From the NCBI RefSeq assembly GCF_028372415.1, contig NC_092872.1, forward strand, positions 517,948,224 through 518,012,223: a stretch of DNA of 64,000 nucleotides, in the 5' to 3' direction. A model generated the notes under the pieces. It did not search any database and had not been told where the DNA came from. It was given only the letters and a program-made list of their open reading frames with translations. The DNA comes from Notamacropus eugenii. Its lineage: Eukaryota; Chordata; Mammalia; Diprotodontia; Macropodidae. Both the position numbers and the translations under genes were made by a program. Positions 45,731-58,084 of the stretch are shown here, piece by piece; the first letter of the stretch is position 1, and each line of letters starts with the position of its first letter.

Positions 45731-45954
45731 CCAATCTCTCTATATATTTTTCCCTATTATCAAAGAATTTGCTTATAATTGATTAAAAATTAGTAACTCA
45801 TCAAAAGTTCTACAGAATCTTTTGGTAGTAACAGAATAAAATAGGTAGGGAACTGGATTCCATGGAGGTTCTTTGTCCCGCCAAAGTGGTTCTAGGCCAG
45901 AAAAAGCTTAAGAATCTCTGTTCTGGACCAAGTTAAAAAGATTTACTTTTTCAG

Positions 45955-46760
45955 AACATTTAAACCAATCCACCAATTAACAAATATTTCTTAGGTGCTG
46001 GAGTTACCAAGGCAAAAATTAAAGGTTTTCTCCTCAAGGGGCTTACTTTCGAGACAACATGTACATATATAAATATATAGAAAATAAATACCAGGTCAGT
46101 GGGGAGGTACATGGGACTAGCAATTGGGGAAATACGGAAAGCTTCCATGTAGAATGTGGCACCTGAGCAAAACCTTGAAGGGAACCAAACCTAGAGGTAG
46201 AAGTAAGAGTGTATTCCAAGCATGGAAGAACACTAGTACAATGGCATATAGACAGGAGATAGAATAAATGTTAGGTGTGAGAAACACAAAGGAATTCAGT
46301 TGTAAAGTATGAGGGGAAGACAATAATATTTACTAAGAGTAGAAAGGTTAAGTTGGGGCCTGTTTGTGAAGGGCTTTAAATGCCAGAAAAATTTGTATTC
46401 GATACTAGAAGGAATCACTGGAACTCATTAAGTGGGGAAGTGACAAGGTTAGATCTATGTCTTAGGAATTTCCCTTTGGTGGCTGTGTGGAGAATGGATA
46501 GGAAGAGAGATCTGAGGCCGGGAAACCAATTACCAGACTAGAAAGAGTGACTAGGACCAAAAACTATTCAAGGGATGATAGAGTGAGTGATGATAAAAGG
46601 ACAGAAGCAAGAGAGTTTGAGGTAGTAATGAAGAAAATTGGTAAATAACTGGCTATGTGGAGTGCAATAAAATGAGAAGTCCAGGATAATACTGAGGTTG
46701 TCACTGTGGGAGACTGAATGAATGGTGATGCCTCTACATCACTGCCAAGGAACTTCCTGT
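45955..46760 (-). mobile_element. L2 LINE 3' portion
   Basis: CACCAATTAACAAATATTTC at the terminus, GTGAAGGGCTTTAAATGCCA and ATTCGATACTAGAAGGAATC inside. Same family and orientation as 7085-8130. Confidence 0.65.
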
Positions 46761-47149
46761 GCTTCAGGTGGGCACTTTTAAAGCTTTGAAGTTTTTACAG
46801 ACCATGCAGCATCAAATCAGTGTTAGAAGAAGAGCCTAAAATTGTAGAAGGAACAAAGGCTCTAGGTATTGTTATGTGAAACTAATCATATAGAAGAATT
46901 TCACAGAAGGGAGCCTGATGGATTTTTGGGGAGGTGAAACTTCCTGGCTTTTATGATGTTTAAATTTGAGGGTAAGAGGGTAGAGAATCACCTCCAATTA
47001 CCCTCTCACCTAGTCCTACGAGTGGACCTTTAAAAACACCACTGTGGATATGTGACAGGGTTAGATCTTGGTGTGCTAGGAAACTGTTCTTGAATCTGCT
47101 CTTTTGTTTAATAGATACACCTACTACACACCTATGGTTCTAGTCTCAT

Positions 47150-47520
47150 CATGTCTGCCTCTGAATTCAGAGGAGAATGGAACAACTTATATGAACTGAT
47201 GCAGAAGGAATTAAACAGAACCAGGAAAACTACATTCACAATAGTCACAAAAACAGAACTGGAAAGAACAACTGAAATAAACTGAACATCGTGATTGTAA
47301 CAACCAAATTTGTCCATAAAAATAAGGAAATATGGGTATAGAATACAGCCTATACTGTTAGACTTGGCTGACATATTAGTTTTTCTGAAATGTTTTTTTC
47401 CCCTCCTCTTTTTGTTACAAGTGATAGCTCAATGGGTAGAGAAAGGAGAAAAAGATGCATGTATATATCACACAAATGAAAATGAAAGCAATGTTAAAAA
47501 CAAAAGATATCAGTAAAAAC
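47150..47520 (+). mobile_element. L1-type 3' end
   Basis: ACTTATATGAACTGATGCAG, AACAGAACCAGGAAAACTAC, GATAGCTCAATGGGTAGAGA and an A-rich end. About 46770-47140 and 47520-48080 hold nothing identified. Confidence 0.6.
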
Positions 47521-48084
47521 TAAACATTTTAAACAAAAAGAACTCCCCAAAATTTTCTAGGGCTATCTTTATAAGAAGCAATAAAATGGGCTTTAGTTCT
47601 ATTTTTAAAATAATTTTCATTTGTTTAACACTACAAGACACACCTAATACATTTGAGATACCTCACCAAAAGAAAGATTGCCCTCTAGACAGTCGGAATG
47701 ACATGACATTTAATCTAAACATGATTAAATGAGGTAACCTATATAAAGGTAGTTGGAAAACACTAAGGCACTATACAAACATAATGAACATTTATGACAC
47801 CTGAAATCAGAAGCATTTTTAATCTCCTATCAATTTTAGGCTTAAAGCAAAGGCAGAACCAGAAAAACAGAGGAACTTAATTCATCAGGAAGAATAAAAG
47901 TTTAAGAATTTCAAGGGAAATAAATCAAATTAATAAATTAATAAATATTAATGAAGCATCTATTGAGTACTGGACACTGTGTTGAGTCTAGTAAAAAGTA
48001 GAATGAAAGAAAGCCTAATACCAGATCTCAATAACACTTCAAAGCAGTGATAATAGAAACAATCTGATACTGGTTAAAGAGTAA

Positions 48085-49570
48085 AGAGGTCTACAGTGGA
48101 ACAAATTAGTTACACAAGAAATTAGAAGCAAACAAACATGGTGCTATACTGTTTGATAAACCCAAAGACTCCACAACTACTGGGGCAAGAACTCACAATT
48201 GAACAAAAACTGCCAGGAAAACTGAAAAGTAATTGGACAGAAATTAGTTTTATTAATATCTCACTATACAAACCAAAGTTAACTTCCAAATGCATACATG
48301 ACTTGGATATAAAAAAATCAAATCATAAACAATTAGAGGAACAAAGAAGGAAACACTTATAGTGAGAAAGTTCATGACCAAACAAGAATCATAGAAAATA
48401 AAATGGACAGTTTTGAGACCCTAAAATTGAAAAGGTCTGGGCAGAAACAAAATTAATAGTTAGGATTTGAAAAGAATTAACTGGGAAATCTTTACCATAG
48501 GTTTATCCATCAGTTAACAAGAATTTATTAAGCATTCACTGTGTACCAGGTACTGTACTAAATGTTGGAAACACAAACAAAAAGAAAGGTAGTCCCTATC
48601 CTCAAGGAGTATACATTCTAACATGGAATGCTTAAAGGAAGGGAAAGGCATAAAAGGAAGCTGAAAGGGGCCGGGGATGGACAGGACACACCCTGATATC
48701 TAAGATGTCTGAGTCAAAGATAGAAGAGTAATTATCGTTACCCAACAGATAAATGGCTAAAGGCTAGGAACCAACAGTTCTCAAAAGAATAAATTAAGCA
48801 ACCAAGAGCCAAATGAAAACAATGCTCCAAATAACGGACAATTAGAGAAATTAAAATAAAAATAACTTTGAGATTCCAGCTTCCAACCATTAGATTAACA
48901 AAAAAAATAAAAGAAAAAGTCAATTTTTTTAGAGACTGAGAAAAATAAACACAATAATCCAAAGTTGACAAACAGCGAATTGATCCAGCCACTCTGAAAA
49001 GTATTTTGGAACTATACACCAAAATTCACTGAACTATGCCCTTTGACCCAACAATAATACTACTGGGAATTAAAGCTCCAAAGAGTTCAGAGAAAGAGTC
49101 CATTTGCACAAAAATGTTTATAGTAATTCTTTTTGCAATGGCAAAGAAATAAAAACTAAAGAAAGGATCAATAGGGAAGAATGAACAGATTATGGCATAT
49201 GAATGTAATGGAATATTATTGCTCCATAAGAAATAATGAAAGGGACAATTTCAGACAAACCTGGAAAAACTTGTATAGACAGATGCAGAGTGGACATGAG
49301 CACAACAATTTATATAGTCACAAAAACATTGTAAAGAAAAACAACTAAAAAACTAAGAACTCTGATCAATGTAATGACTAAGTTCATTCCAGAAGACTTT
49401 TGATGAAACATACTGCCCACCCTCTGATCGTGACAGGATGAATTCCCAGCACAGAATGAGATATGCTTTTGGACATGGCTAATATAAGGATTAGTTTTAT
49501 TTAATGATGCAATTTGATTTTTAAAAATGGTTTCCTTTTCTTTCTTTCAATGGGGTGGGGGGTGCTGAGG
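48085..49570 (+). mobile_element. L1 ORF2 C-terminal region and 3' UTR, old, interrupted by L2
   Basis: AACTGCCAGGAAAACTGAAA, CAAATGCATACATGACTTGG, CTATGCCCTTTGACCCAACA, AACCTGGAAAAACTTGTATA are collinear L1 blocks. A reversed L2 terminus (about 48505-48700) lies within. Confidence 0.7.
48505..48700 (-). mobile_element. L2 3' terminus
   Basis: CAGTTAACAAGAATTTATTA, GTGTACCAGGTACTGTACTA, GTCCCTATCCTCAAGGAGTA. Confidence 0.6.
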
Positions 49571-49694
49571 AGGAGGTGTGAAGGAGAGGTAGATTAGATT
49601 ATCAATACCCAAAATGGAAAAGAAAAAAGGGGTCATGAAGTTTTTTGAACGCATAAAAAAGAATAAAAGGAAGATTAGTAGTAAACATAGACAA

Positions 49695-50030
49695 GCAGGA
49701 TAGTTTTGAAAATAACAAGTTGGGCAGTCTTTAGATGAAGAAATCAAAGCTATAGTCATACGAAGAAATGCTCTATGTCACTACTGAATAGAGAGATGTA
49801 AATTAAAACAACTCTGAGGTACCACCTCACACCTATCAGACTGGCTAATATGACAGCAAAGGAAAATGATAAATGTTGGAGAAGATGTGAGAAAATTGGG
49901 ACACTAATAGATTGTTGGTGGAGTTGTGAACTGAATCAACCATTCTGGAGAGCAATTTGCAACTATGCCCAAAGAGCAATCAAACTGCACATCTTTTGAT
50001 CTAGCAATCTAGGTCTGGATCCCAAACAGA
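49695..50030 (+). mobile_element. L1 ORF2 fragment
   Basis: TAAAACAACTCTGAGGTACC, CAGACTGGCTAATATGACAG, GGTGGAGTTGTGAACTGAAT: L1 ORF2 C-terminal nucleotides. Confidence 0.75.
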
Positions 50031-50084
50031 TTGGGGTAAGGTGCCTTCTCAGATTTTTCTTTGAGGTCATTACAATTATAATTT

Positions 50085-51000
50085 CTCAGATTGGCTAACA
50101 TGACAAAACAGGAAAATAACTGTTGGAGATGGTGCAGGAAAATTGGAACACTAATGCATTGTTAAGAGTTATGAACTGATCCAACCATTCTGGGGAACAA
50201 TTTGGAACTACACTCAAAGGGCTATAAAACTGTGCATACCCTTAGGTTTGTAACCCAAAGAAATCATAAAAACAGGAATAGCAGCTCTTTTTGTGGTGGC
50301 AAAGAACTGGAAACTAATGGGATGTCTTATGTTTGTCCTTCATTCTCGAAGTGGACCTTGACATCAAGATGATGACATGACTTGCAGTTGACTGATTTGA
50401 GTGAGGGAGGGCTGTGCAAGGTCACCAACCTCATTTTCTTCTCCTGAGCCATCTGAGTCCAGTGGCATGATATTCATCAGGACAACTAGACATGGCCCAG
50501 GATGCAATGTGAGACCCTAGCCCTTTCAGGCTTAAGGTTGTGGTATATTAATGTAATGAAATACTACTGTACTACAAGAAATAACGAGCAGGAAGATTTC
50601 AAAAAAACCTGAAAAGACTTACATGAACTGATGGTAAGTAAAGTGAACAGAACCAGGAGAACATCATACACAGTAACAATGTTTAACGACCAATTAAAAT
50701 TGACTGAGCTCTTCTCAGCAATACAATGATCCAAGACAATTCCAAAAGACTTATGGAGGAAAATATAATCCATATCTAAAGAAAGAATTGATGGAGTCGG
50801 AATACAGATTGAAGTATACTATTTTCACTTTATTTTTTCGAAGTTTTTTTCCTTCTGTTACTTCTTTTACAACATGACTAATACAGAAATGTTTTACAAG
50901 TGTACATATATAACCTTCATCAAACTGCTTACTGTCTTAGGGAGAAGGGAAAGAAAATAAGGAGGAAGAAAAATTTAGAACTCAGAATCTTATAAAAAAA
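50085..51000 (+). mobile_element. L1 3' part, split by a SINE and by the HAL1-like element
   Basis: L1 ORF2 end at 50085-50335, resumes 50537 (TGTGGTATATTAATGTAATG) and runs through the 3' UTR to about 51000. Its last 60 bp appear after the HAL1-like element at about 53776-53835. Confidence 0.7.
50336..50536 (+). mobile_element. SINE inserted in L1
   Basis: CCTTCATTCTCGAAGTGGAC, ACTGATTTGAGTGAGGGAGG, TGAGCCATCTGAGTCCAGTG, ACATGGCCCAGGATGC. A conserved short marsupial family distinct from the tRNA-SINEs; name not certain. It replaces about 25 bp of L1. Confidence 0.55.
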
Positions 51001-51002
51001 AA

Positions 51003-53775
51003 TGACTGCTGAGGGTGGAGCCAAGATGGTGGAGTAGAAGGACAGACGGGTAAAAGTTCTCCCTCAAAGCCCATAAAATGCCTGTAAAAAATGACTCTAA
51101 ACAAATTCTAGGGCAGCACAAGCCACAAAATGGCAGTGAAAGAGATTTCCAGCCCAACATAGCTGGGAAGACCAAAAGGAAAAGTCTGTTGCACCAGGCT
51201 CTGAGCAGAGCGCAGCCCAGCCTTGGCTGTGACTCAGAAGGGACAAGATCCCAGCAAGCCTCAAGGGATGGAATCCCAGGCAGAAACTGTGGTTCCCAGA
51301 TTGCTCAACCCATAAATGCCAAAGACAGCTTCAAAGGTCAGTGAGAAAGCTCTTTCACCTGCGTGAAAAGGGAACTTGGTCTGGACCCACCAGCAGCAGC
51401 AACTGGAGCAGCAGCATTGATTTTTGGAGGCCTTCACCTAAAGACTCTGAGGGAACTGAGCTGCTGATCTGGATCTCAGCACTGAGTGGCGGCCCTGGGG
51501 AGAGGAGGAGTTCTGGTGTGGTGGAGGTTCTGCACAGGGAATTCTACCAGCAGATCCTGGGCAGAAGAACGTGCTCCCAGATCAGTGCGCAGGCCAGGAG
51601 AGGATTTTGCCACCTTGGAGGAACTGAAAACTTACAAGTCCGTACCTTATACCCTCCTCTTGACAAGACTCAAAAGTCAAGTAACTGGCTGGAAAATGCC
51701 CGAAAAGGGGAAAAAAAAAATAAGACTACAGAAGGTTACTTTCTTGGTGAACAAGTATTTTCTTACATCCATTCCGATGAGGAAGAACCATGTATACCAT
51801 TAAGGAAAGACATAAAAGTCAAGATTTCTGCATCCAAAACCTTCAAAATAAATATGCAATGGTCTCAGGTCATGGAAGAGTTCATAAAGGATTTTGAAAA
51901 ATCAAGTAAGAGAAATGGAGGAAAAATTGGGAAGAGAAATAAGAGCGATGCAAGAAAATCATGAAAAGTAATGCGGAAAAAAATAACACCCTTAAAAACA
52001 GGCTAACTCAAATGGCAAAAAAGGTCCAAAAAGTCAATGAGGAGAAGAATGCTTTAAAAAACAGAATTAGCCAAATGGAAAAGGAAGTTCAAAAGCTCAC
52101 AGAAGAAAATAGTTCTTTAAAAATCAGAATGGAGTAGATGGAAGCTAATGACTTTATGAGAAACCAAGAAATCACAAAACAAAACCCAAAGAATGAAAAA
52201 ATAAAAGACAATGTGAAATATCTCACTGGAAAAACAACTGACCTGGAAAATAGATCCAGGAGAGACAATTTAAAAATTATGGGACTATCTGAAAGCCATG
52301 ATCAAAAAAAGAGCCTAGACATCATCTTTCATGAAATTATCAAGGAAAACTGTCCTGATATTCTAGAACCGGAGGGTAAAATAAATATTGAAAGAATCCA
52401 CTGATCACCTCCTGAAAGGGATCTAAAAAGATAAACTCCTAGGAAAATAGTAGCCAATTCCAGAGTTCCCAAGTCAAAGAGAAAATATTGCAAGCAGTTA
52501 GAAAGAAACAATTCAAGTAGTGTAGAAATATAATCAGGATAACACAAGATCCAGCAGCTTCGACATTAAGATACCAAAGGGATAAAATATGATATTCCAG
52601 AAGTCAAAGAAATTAGGATTAAAACCAAGAATCACCTATCCAGCAAAACTGAGTATAATACTTCAGGGGAAAAAATGGTCATTCAATGAAATAGAGGACC
52701 TTCAAGCATTCTTGATGAAAAGACTAGAGCTGAATAGAAAATCTGACTTCCAAACACAAGAGTTAAGAAAAGCATGAAAAGGTAAACAGGAAAGAGAAAT
52801 CCTAAGGGACTTACTAAAGTTGAACTATTCATATTCCTACATGGAAAGATCATATTTGTAACTCTTGAAACTTTTCTCAGTATTTGGGTAGTTGGAGGGA
52901 TTATACACAAATACACAGACAGAGGGCACAGGTTGAGTTGAACAGGAAAGGATATCTAAGTAAATAAAATTAAGAGGTGAGAGAGGAATATATTGGGAGG
53001 AGAAAGGGAGAAATGGAAAGGAGCAAACTATCTCTCATAAAAGACGCAAGAAAAAGCTTTTTCAATGGTAAAGGGGGAGATGAAGAGAAAAGGGGAGAGG
53101 GGAAGGAAAAAGGGGAGAGGCAGAGGGAAAAAGTGAAGCTTACTCTTATCACATTTGGCTTAAGGAGGGAATAACATGCTCACTCAACTTGGTATACAAA
53201 TCTGTCTTACACAGGGAAGAAGGGAATAAATGGGGTGGGGGGGATGATAGAAGGGAGGGCAAATGGGAGGAGGGAGTAATTAAAAGTAAACACTTTAGGG
53301 AGGGACAAGGTCAAAAGAGAGAATAAAATAAATGGGGGGCAGGACAGGATGGAGGGAAATATAGTTACTCTTACACAACATGACTATTATGGAAGTCTTT
53401 TGCAAAGCTACACATGTATAGTTTATACTGAGTTGCTTGCCTTCTCAGCAGGGATGGGTGGGGAGGGAGGAAGGGAGAGAAGTTGGAACTGAAAGTTTTA
53501 GGAACAAATGTTGAAAAGTGTTTTTGTATGCAACTGAGAAATAAGAAATACAGGTAATGGGGTACAGAAATCTATCTTGCCCTACAAGAAAAGAGAAGAT
53601 GGGGATAAGGGAAGGGAGGGGTATGATAGAAGGGAGGACAGATTTGGGGAAGGGGTAATCAGAATGCACAAATGTTTTGGGGTGGGAGGAAGGGAGAAAA
53701 TCTGGAATTCAAAATTTTGTGGAAATGAATGTTGAAAACCAAAAATAAATAAATAAATGTTAAAAAAAGAAAAAA
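51003..53775 (+). mobile_element. HAL1-like element (ORF1-only LINE), near full length
   Basis: Begins with the L1-type 5' signature GGAGCCAAGATGGTGGAGTA, followed by about 690 bp of 5' UTR, one degenerate ORF1 (51696-52777), then about 1 kb of purine-rich non-coding sequence and a terminal (AAAT)n tail. No ORF2 reverse transcriptase or endonuclease is present, which is the definition of HAL1. It lies inside the 3' UTR of an L1 of the same orientation. Confidence 0.7.
51696..52777 (+). pseudogene. L1-type ORF1 (ORF1p) in the HAL1-like element, broken
   Basis: L1 ORF1p is a trimeric nucleic-acid chaperone that coats LINE RNA. In order: start at 51696, a basic N-terminal part, a heptad-like coiled coil (VREMEEKLGREIRAMQENHE near 51906, continued by MAKKVQKVNEEKNALKN and MEKEVQKLTEENSSLKIRME to 52135), an RRM-type part (NRSRRDNLKIMGL at 52240, PEGKINIERIH at 52370), and the C-terminal domain (ITYPAKLSIILQGKKWSFNE, 52640-52700) ending with TGA at 52777. 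Full length would be about 360 codons. It is disabled: the frame shifts between 51960 and 51985 and again after 52404, with stops near 52136 and 52402 and others. Confidence 0.75.
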
Positions 53776-53837
53776 TTGAATGCCAAAAATTATCTTTACA
53801 TGTAATTGAAAAAATGAAATACAATTTAAAAAAAATA

Positions 53838-53995
53838 ACATTGAATTTTCCTTTTTTGTCACATTAGCTAAACTGATAGGTGTGAGGTCATACCTTAGAA
53901 TTGTTTTAATTTGCACCTCTCTATTCAATAGTGATTTAGAGCATTTCTTCATATGACTATAGCTTTCATTTCTTCATCTGACAACTGCCTAACAT
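53838..53995 (-). mobile_element. L1 ORF2 fragment
   Basis: TGATAGGTGTGAGGTCATAC and GAGCATTTCTTCATATGACT are the reverse complement of the L1 segment at 49720-49860. Confidence 0.7.
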
Positions 53996-54149
53996 GTTAT
54001 CATATTTAAAGAAAAAATGGGTGCTGATTCTCAGTGCTTTTTTATGTTTTTTCTCCCTTTTTTATTGCTTTATATGTGGAAATATCTTATTTAGCATTTG
54101 ATAAACTGAAGATAAAATAAAAAGTAGCAACAACAAAACAATAAAAACT

Positions 54150-54550
54150 ACATATATAACCAGAAGAACATTATACACAGTTAAAGCCACATTGTGTGAT
54201 GACTAACTTTGATAGACTTGGCTCTTACCAGCAATGCAAGGTTCTAAGACAACTCCAAAAGACTCATGATGGAAAATGCTATCCACATCCAGAGAAAGAA
54301 TTACGGAGTCTGATTTAAGACTTAAGCATACTATTTGCTCTTTATCTGTTTTGTTTCTTCTTTCTCATGATTCATTTCATTGGTTCTAATTCTTCTTTAC
54401 AACATGACTAATGTGAAAATATGTTTAATGTGAATGTATGTGCAGAGCCTATATCAGATTGCATGCCACCGTGGGAAGGGAGAGAAAATGTAAAACTCAA
54501 AAGCTTATGAAACTGAATGTAGCAAACTAAAAATAAATATTTTTAAAAAG
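54150..54550 (+). mobile_element. L1 3' end
   Basis: TGACTAACTTTGATAGACTT, CATCCAGAGAAAGAATTACG, TTCTTCTTTACAACATGACT, GTGCAGAGCCTATATCAGAT, A-rich end. Confidence 0.8.
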
Positions 54551-55023
54551 CTAAATGTGGAGAATTTATGATTATAATGACCTCAAAGAAATATCTGAGA
54601 AGGCACTTCATCCCACTTCTCTTGGCAGAAGTGAAGGGATATGTTATGGAACACTGTATTATGTTAGGTCTTTTCAAATCTTTGTTAGTTCTGCTAAATT
54701 ATCATCCTCTCCTTACAGTGAGGAAAATGTGAGTAAAAATTAATTATCGATAAAAATTTATTTTTTAAAAAAGGCAGTCATAAAATACCCATACTTTGAC
54801 TTAGAGATCTCAGTGAACAAGAATGTCAAAGACAGGAAGATGCCATATATGCCAAAATATTTACAGCAGCACTTTTCGTTGTAGCAAAAAACTAGAAATG
54901 GGGAGGGAATGGATGAACAAATTATAATACATAAATGTAAAAGAATGTGAAAACAGAGAAGTATGAGAATTTATGTGAAATGATGCCAAGTTAAATAAGC
55001 ACAACCATATAACTGCAACAATG

Positions 55024-55172
55024 TAAATGAAAAGAAAAAAATAAATAAATAAAATAAAATAATAAGTAATAATAATAAATAAAATAAATAATAAAATAAA
55101 ATAAAATAAATAATAATAAAATAATATGATAAATATAATAAATAAATAACATAATAAAAATAAATAAAATGA
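55024..55172. repeat. AATAA-rich low-complexity tract
   Basis: About 150 bp made almost entirely of AAATA/AATAA units, only A and T with few G. Confidence 0.9.
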
Positions 55173-55174
55173 AA

Positions 55175-55790
55175 GCTGTCTAATTATAATGTCCAACCCA
55201 GGTCCTAAAGAAATGAGAAAATAGATTTCCCTCCCTTCACTGGAGAGATGGTTGATTAATTTTACAGGACTGTGATGTGTTTTCCCCCCCATTCTAAGGG
55301 GAGGAATATTTGGGGATAATGTAAAAAAGTATTTGGAGATAGGAGCAAAAATATCAATAAAAATTGTATTAAAAAAAGATTTAGTGTCACCATGCTTTTC
55401 TCACACACTGAACTTTTCAGGAAAGCACTGAAGTTAAGTCAAATTAATCAATAACTCATTGGATTTTGAGCCTCTAGACATCAAGGGTACTAGATTCCCT
55501 GAAGTAACCAGGTCTGAGAGATCATAAGTATTTGCTCCAAGTGTAATATCTTATAGGCATGCTAGATCCCCATCATTTTGGGATGAAGCTACAGGTACTG
55601 AATATGAGTTCATATCTCAATACTAGGTATTCACTGATCCAGATGCCCAGAGAAGGTATCTAGGCATCTGCTGATTCCATTTACCTGACAACCACAATCC
55701 CCAGCTCTCTACTGTTTGGAGCAACAAAAGCTTGGAATCAAGTCCCTAACTCCAGGATAACACCTTGTTCAGTCAATTTAAGTTATTCCC
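55175..55790. other. Intron 1 segment without assigned content
   Basis: Possibly an unrecognised repeat end (GGATAATGTAAAAAAGTATT); otherwise nothing supported. Confidence 0.3.
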
Positions 55791-57990
55791 TACTCTACAG
55801 ATGGAAAACTTCCACTTCAGGCTTCCCTTACCCTATCTGAGTTGATGACTTTCAACACAAAAATCCTTTCGCCCTGCTATATACATATCCATCTCAGTCC
55901 TACCCCTTTTCCTTGTCTTTCCCTTCCATTGTCCTTATGTTCCATTGTGCCCTTTATCATTAACAAACTACAGCACTGCTCAAGTCTTCATCTCACATTC
56001 TATCTTATAGAAGTAACCACAGAAACTTGGTTCTTTCCAAAAGATAACGTATCCCTGGCTACTCGCAGAACTCAATACTCCTCTTATGTTCCACAACACA
56101 CAAAAAGGAATATAAGCATACTTCTTTCCTCTCACTGCTATTTCTATACCTTTTCTTACCATCAAAAACTTGTTTTTCTTTGCCTTTCACTTCATCTATC
56201 TATACTATCTAGTTCAGATCCCTGTACAGTTTGAAACTCACAGTCTTCCTCTCCATCTCAACCCTTGTCCAAAACTCTGGGACCTCAATATATAAACTGT
56301 CTCCTCAAACATCTTGGCTACGTAGTAAATCAACGACCCCAAATCTTATAACCTCTAACTTAACTCTATTTCAGCCACCCAAAAAGATAGTAACATCTTA
56401 GATTTACCTATCACACATAAATATACTACCTTCAGTATCTTGAACTCTGAAATTCCTCTGTTTATTACTGCCTATCTTCCTATCTGTCTCTACTTTACTC
56501 CCCCCAAACCTACTTCTTATCCTTATTATTATGCCTTTAGTCTCTCCTTATCTCCTTGTTTTCTCAATAAATCACCCATGCACTAGGCTTACTTTCCTTC
56601 TTTCAGTCAGGCTTGACCCTAAAATTGACCAATTCAAATTGACACTAGCTTCCTCCTAATGATACTTCTGTGCCTTGCCAAAGCCCAACTCTTGATTATA
56701 TTCCCAAAGCTCAACTTCTTCATACCTTGTCAAGGAATGCCATTATGTAATCATGACAACTAGGTCCATTACATATTAAAGTTCTTTAATCTCAACTGAA
56801 CCCATATGCTGCATGGCAGTCCTTTTATTCTCTCCTTATTCTCTATTACACCATCTGAAATGGTGTTCCCTGTTCTCCTCCCCTTCAAAAGAAGAGTTCT
56901 CATTCTACTTTACTCAGAAAATAGAAACTATCCTTTCTCCTCCTCAATGCATCTTAAAATGACTGCAGAAAGTCCTATTCCCATTTCTTCTGCTCCGTCT
57001 TTGAGGAAAATACAGTCACTCTCTTTGCCAAGGCCTGATCTTCTACTTCTGCCCTGGGATATCATCCTTCTGGTCTCTGGTTCTTGGACTAGTATCCTTA
57101 ATCATTTTTTCATCTTCCATCATCTTCCAGTGGTCCTTATCCAGTTCAGTTTCTGCTTCTTAAAAACACCAAACAGAATGTTTCACTTTTATCTTTGAAT
57201 TCACAAGACATAAGCTTTTTAAATTAAATGACTGTTGAATTAAATGACTAAGTTTCCAGCCTTGAAAAAAACTTTACTTGACCCTGCCACTTCTTAAATT
57301 GTCCTGTATCTCGCCTCCCTTTCACAGCTAAACATTTAGAAAAAGTCACCTACATTTACTTTCTCCCATTTCCTCACCTCTTTTCAACCCCTTCCAACCT
57401 GGCTTTTGATTTAGCATCTTTACTGAAACCCTATCTTAAAGGTCTTCAAGAATCACTAATTGATGAATCCAATGGTTATTTCTTACTCTCCATCCTATCT
57501 GACCCCTCAGCAGCCACAGACACTGCCAAACAGTCCTCTTCCTATATAGTCCTCTCTTGGCTTTTGTGATTCTACTCTCTGTTGGTTTTCATCCTACCAA
57601 TCTGACTGATCTTAGTATCCTTGCTGGATCATTATAAACTCTTCCTCATTAAGCATGGACATCCCCGACAACATCCTGAGCCCTCTTCTCTATATTCTCT
57701 CAGGTGATTTCAACAACTCACATGGGTTCTGTTATCTCTATGCACATGACTCTCAAATCTTTACCTCCATCCTTTCCTATATCTCATATAGATGGTCTCA
57801 CACTGCTAATCAATTACTAGTACAGTATGATTAAAAACCTCCCCATATTGCCTTTAGGATAAAAAAATTCAACTAGTTTTCAAACTCCTCCACAATTTAG
57901 CTCCTATGTACCATCCCAGACTTACTATTATTTATCTCTACTCCAGTCTACTTGGTTGTTTCCCAAACTCAAAATTCTATTATCCGTGCT
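55790..57990 (+). mobile_element. L2 LINE, long degraded copy
   Basis: Pyrimidine-rich plus strand as in 36190-38735, with collinear blocks such as CCATCCTATCTGACCCCTCA (counterpart of the reverse-transcriptase core) and GTGATTTCAACAACTCACAT. No intact frame. Confidence 0.55.
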
Positions 57991-58084
57991 GAGAATACAT
58001 TCACTCTTTTACTTCCGTGACCTCTCAAAACTTGCCTTCTCAAGACTCAGAGGTAGAGAAAGCAGTCAGGTGAACTCTCTTAAT

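Noticed and set aside
51341..51964. 207-codon frame as an independent gene
   Set aside because: It lies in the HAL1-like element's 5' UTR and runs out of phase over the start of ORF1; the ORF1 features are in other frames.
54861..55292. 143-codon minus-strand frame rich in F, I, Y and L
   Set aside because: Translation of an AATAA low-complexity tract; not a membrane protein.
55842..57198. Two 130-codon plus-strand frames
   Set aside because: Fall inside a degraded L2 copy; no start context or coherent product.
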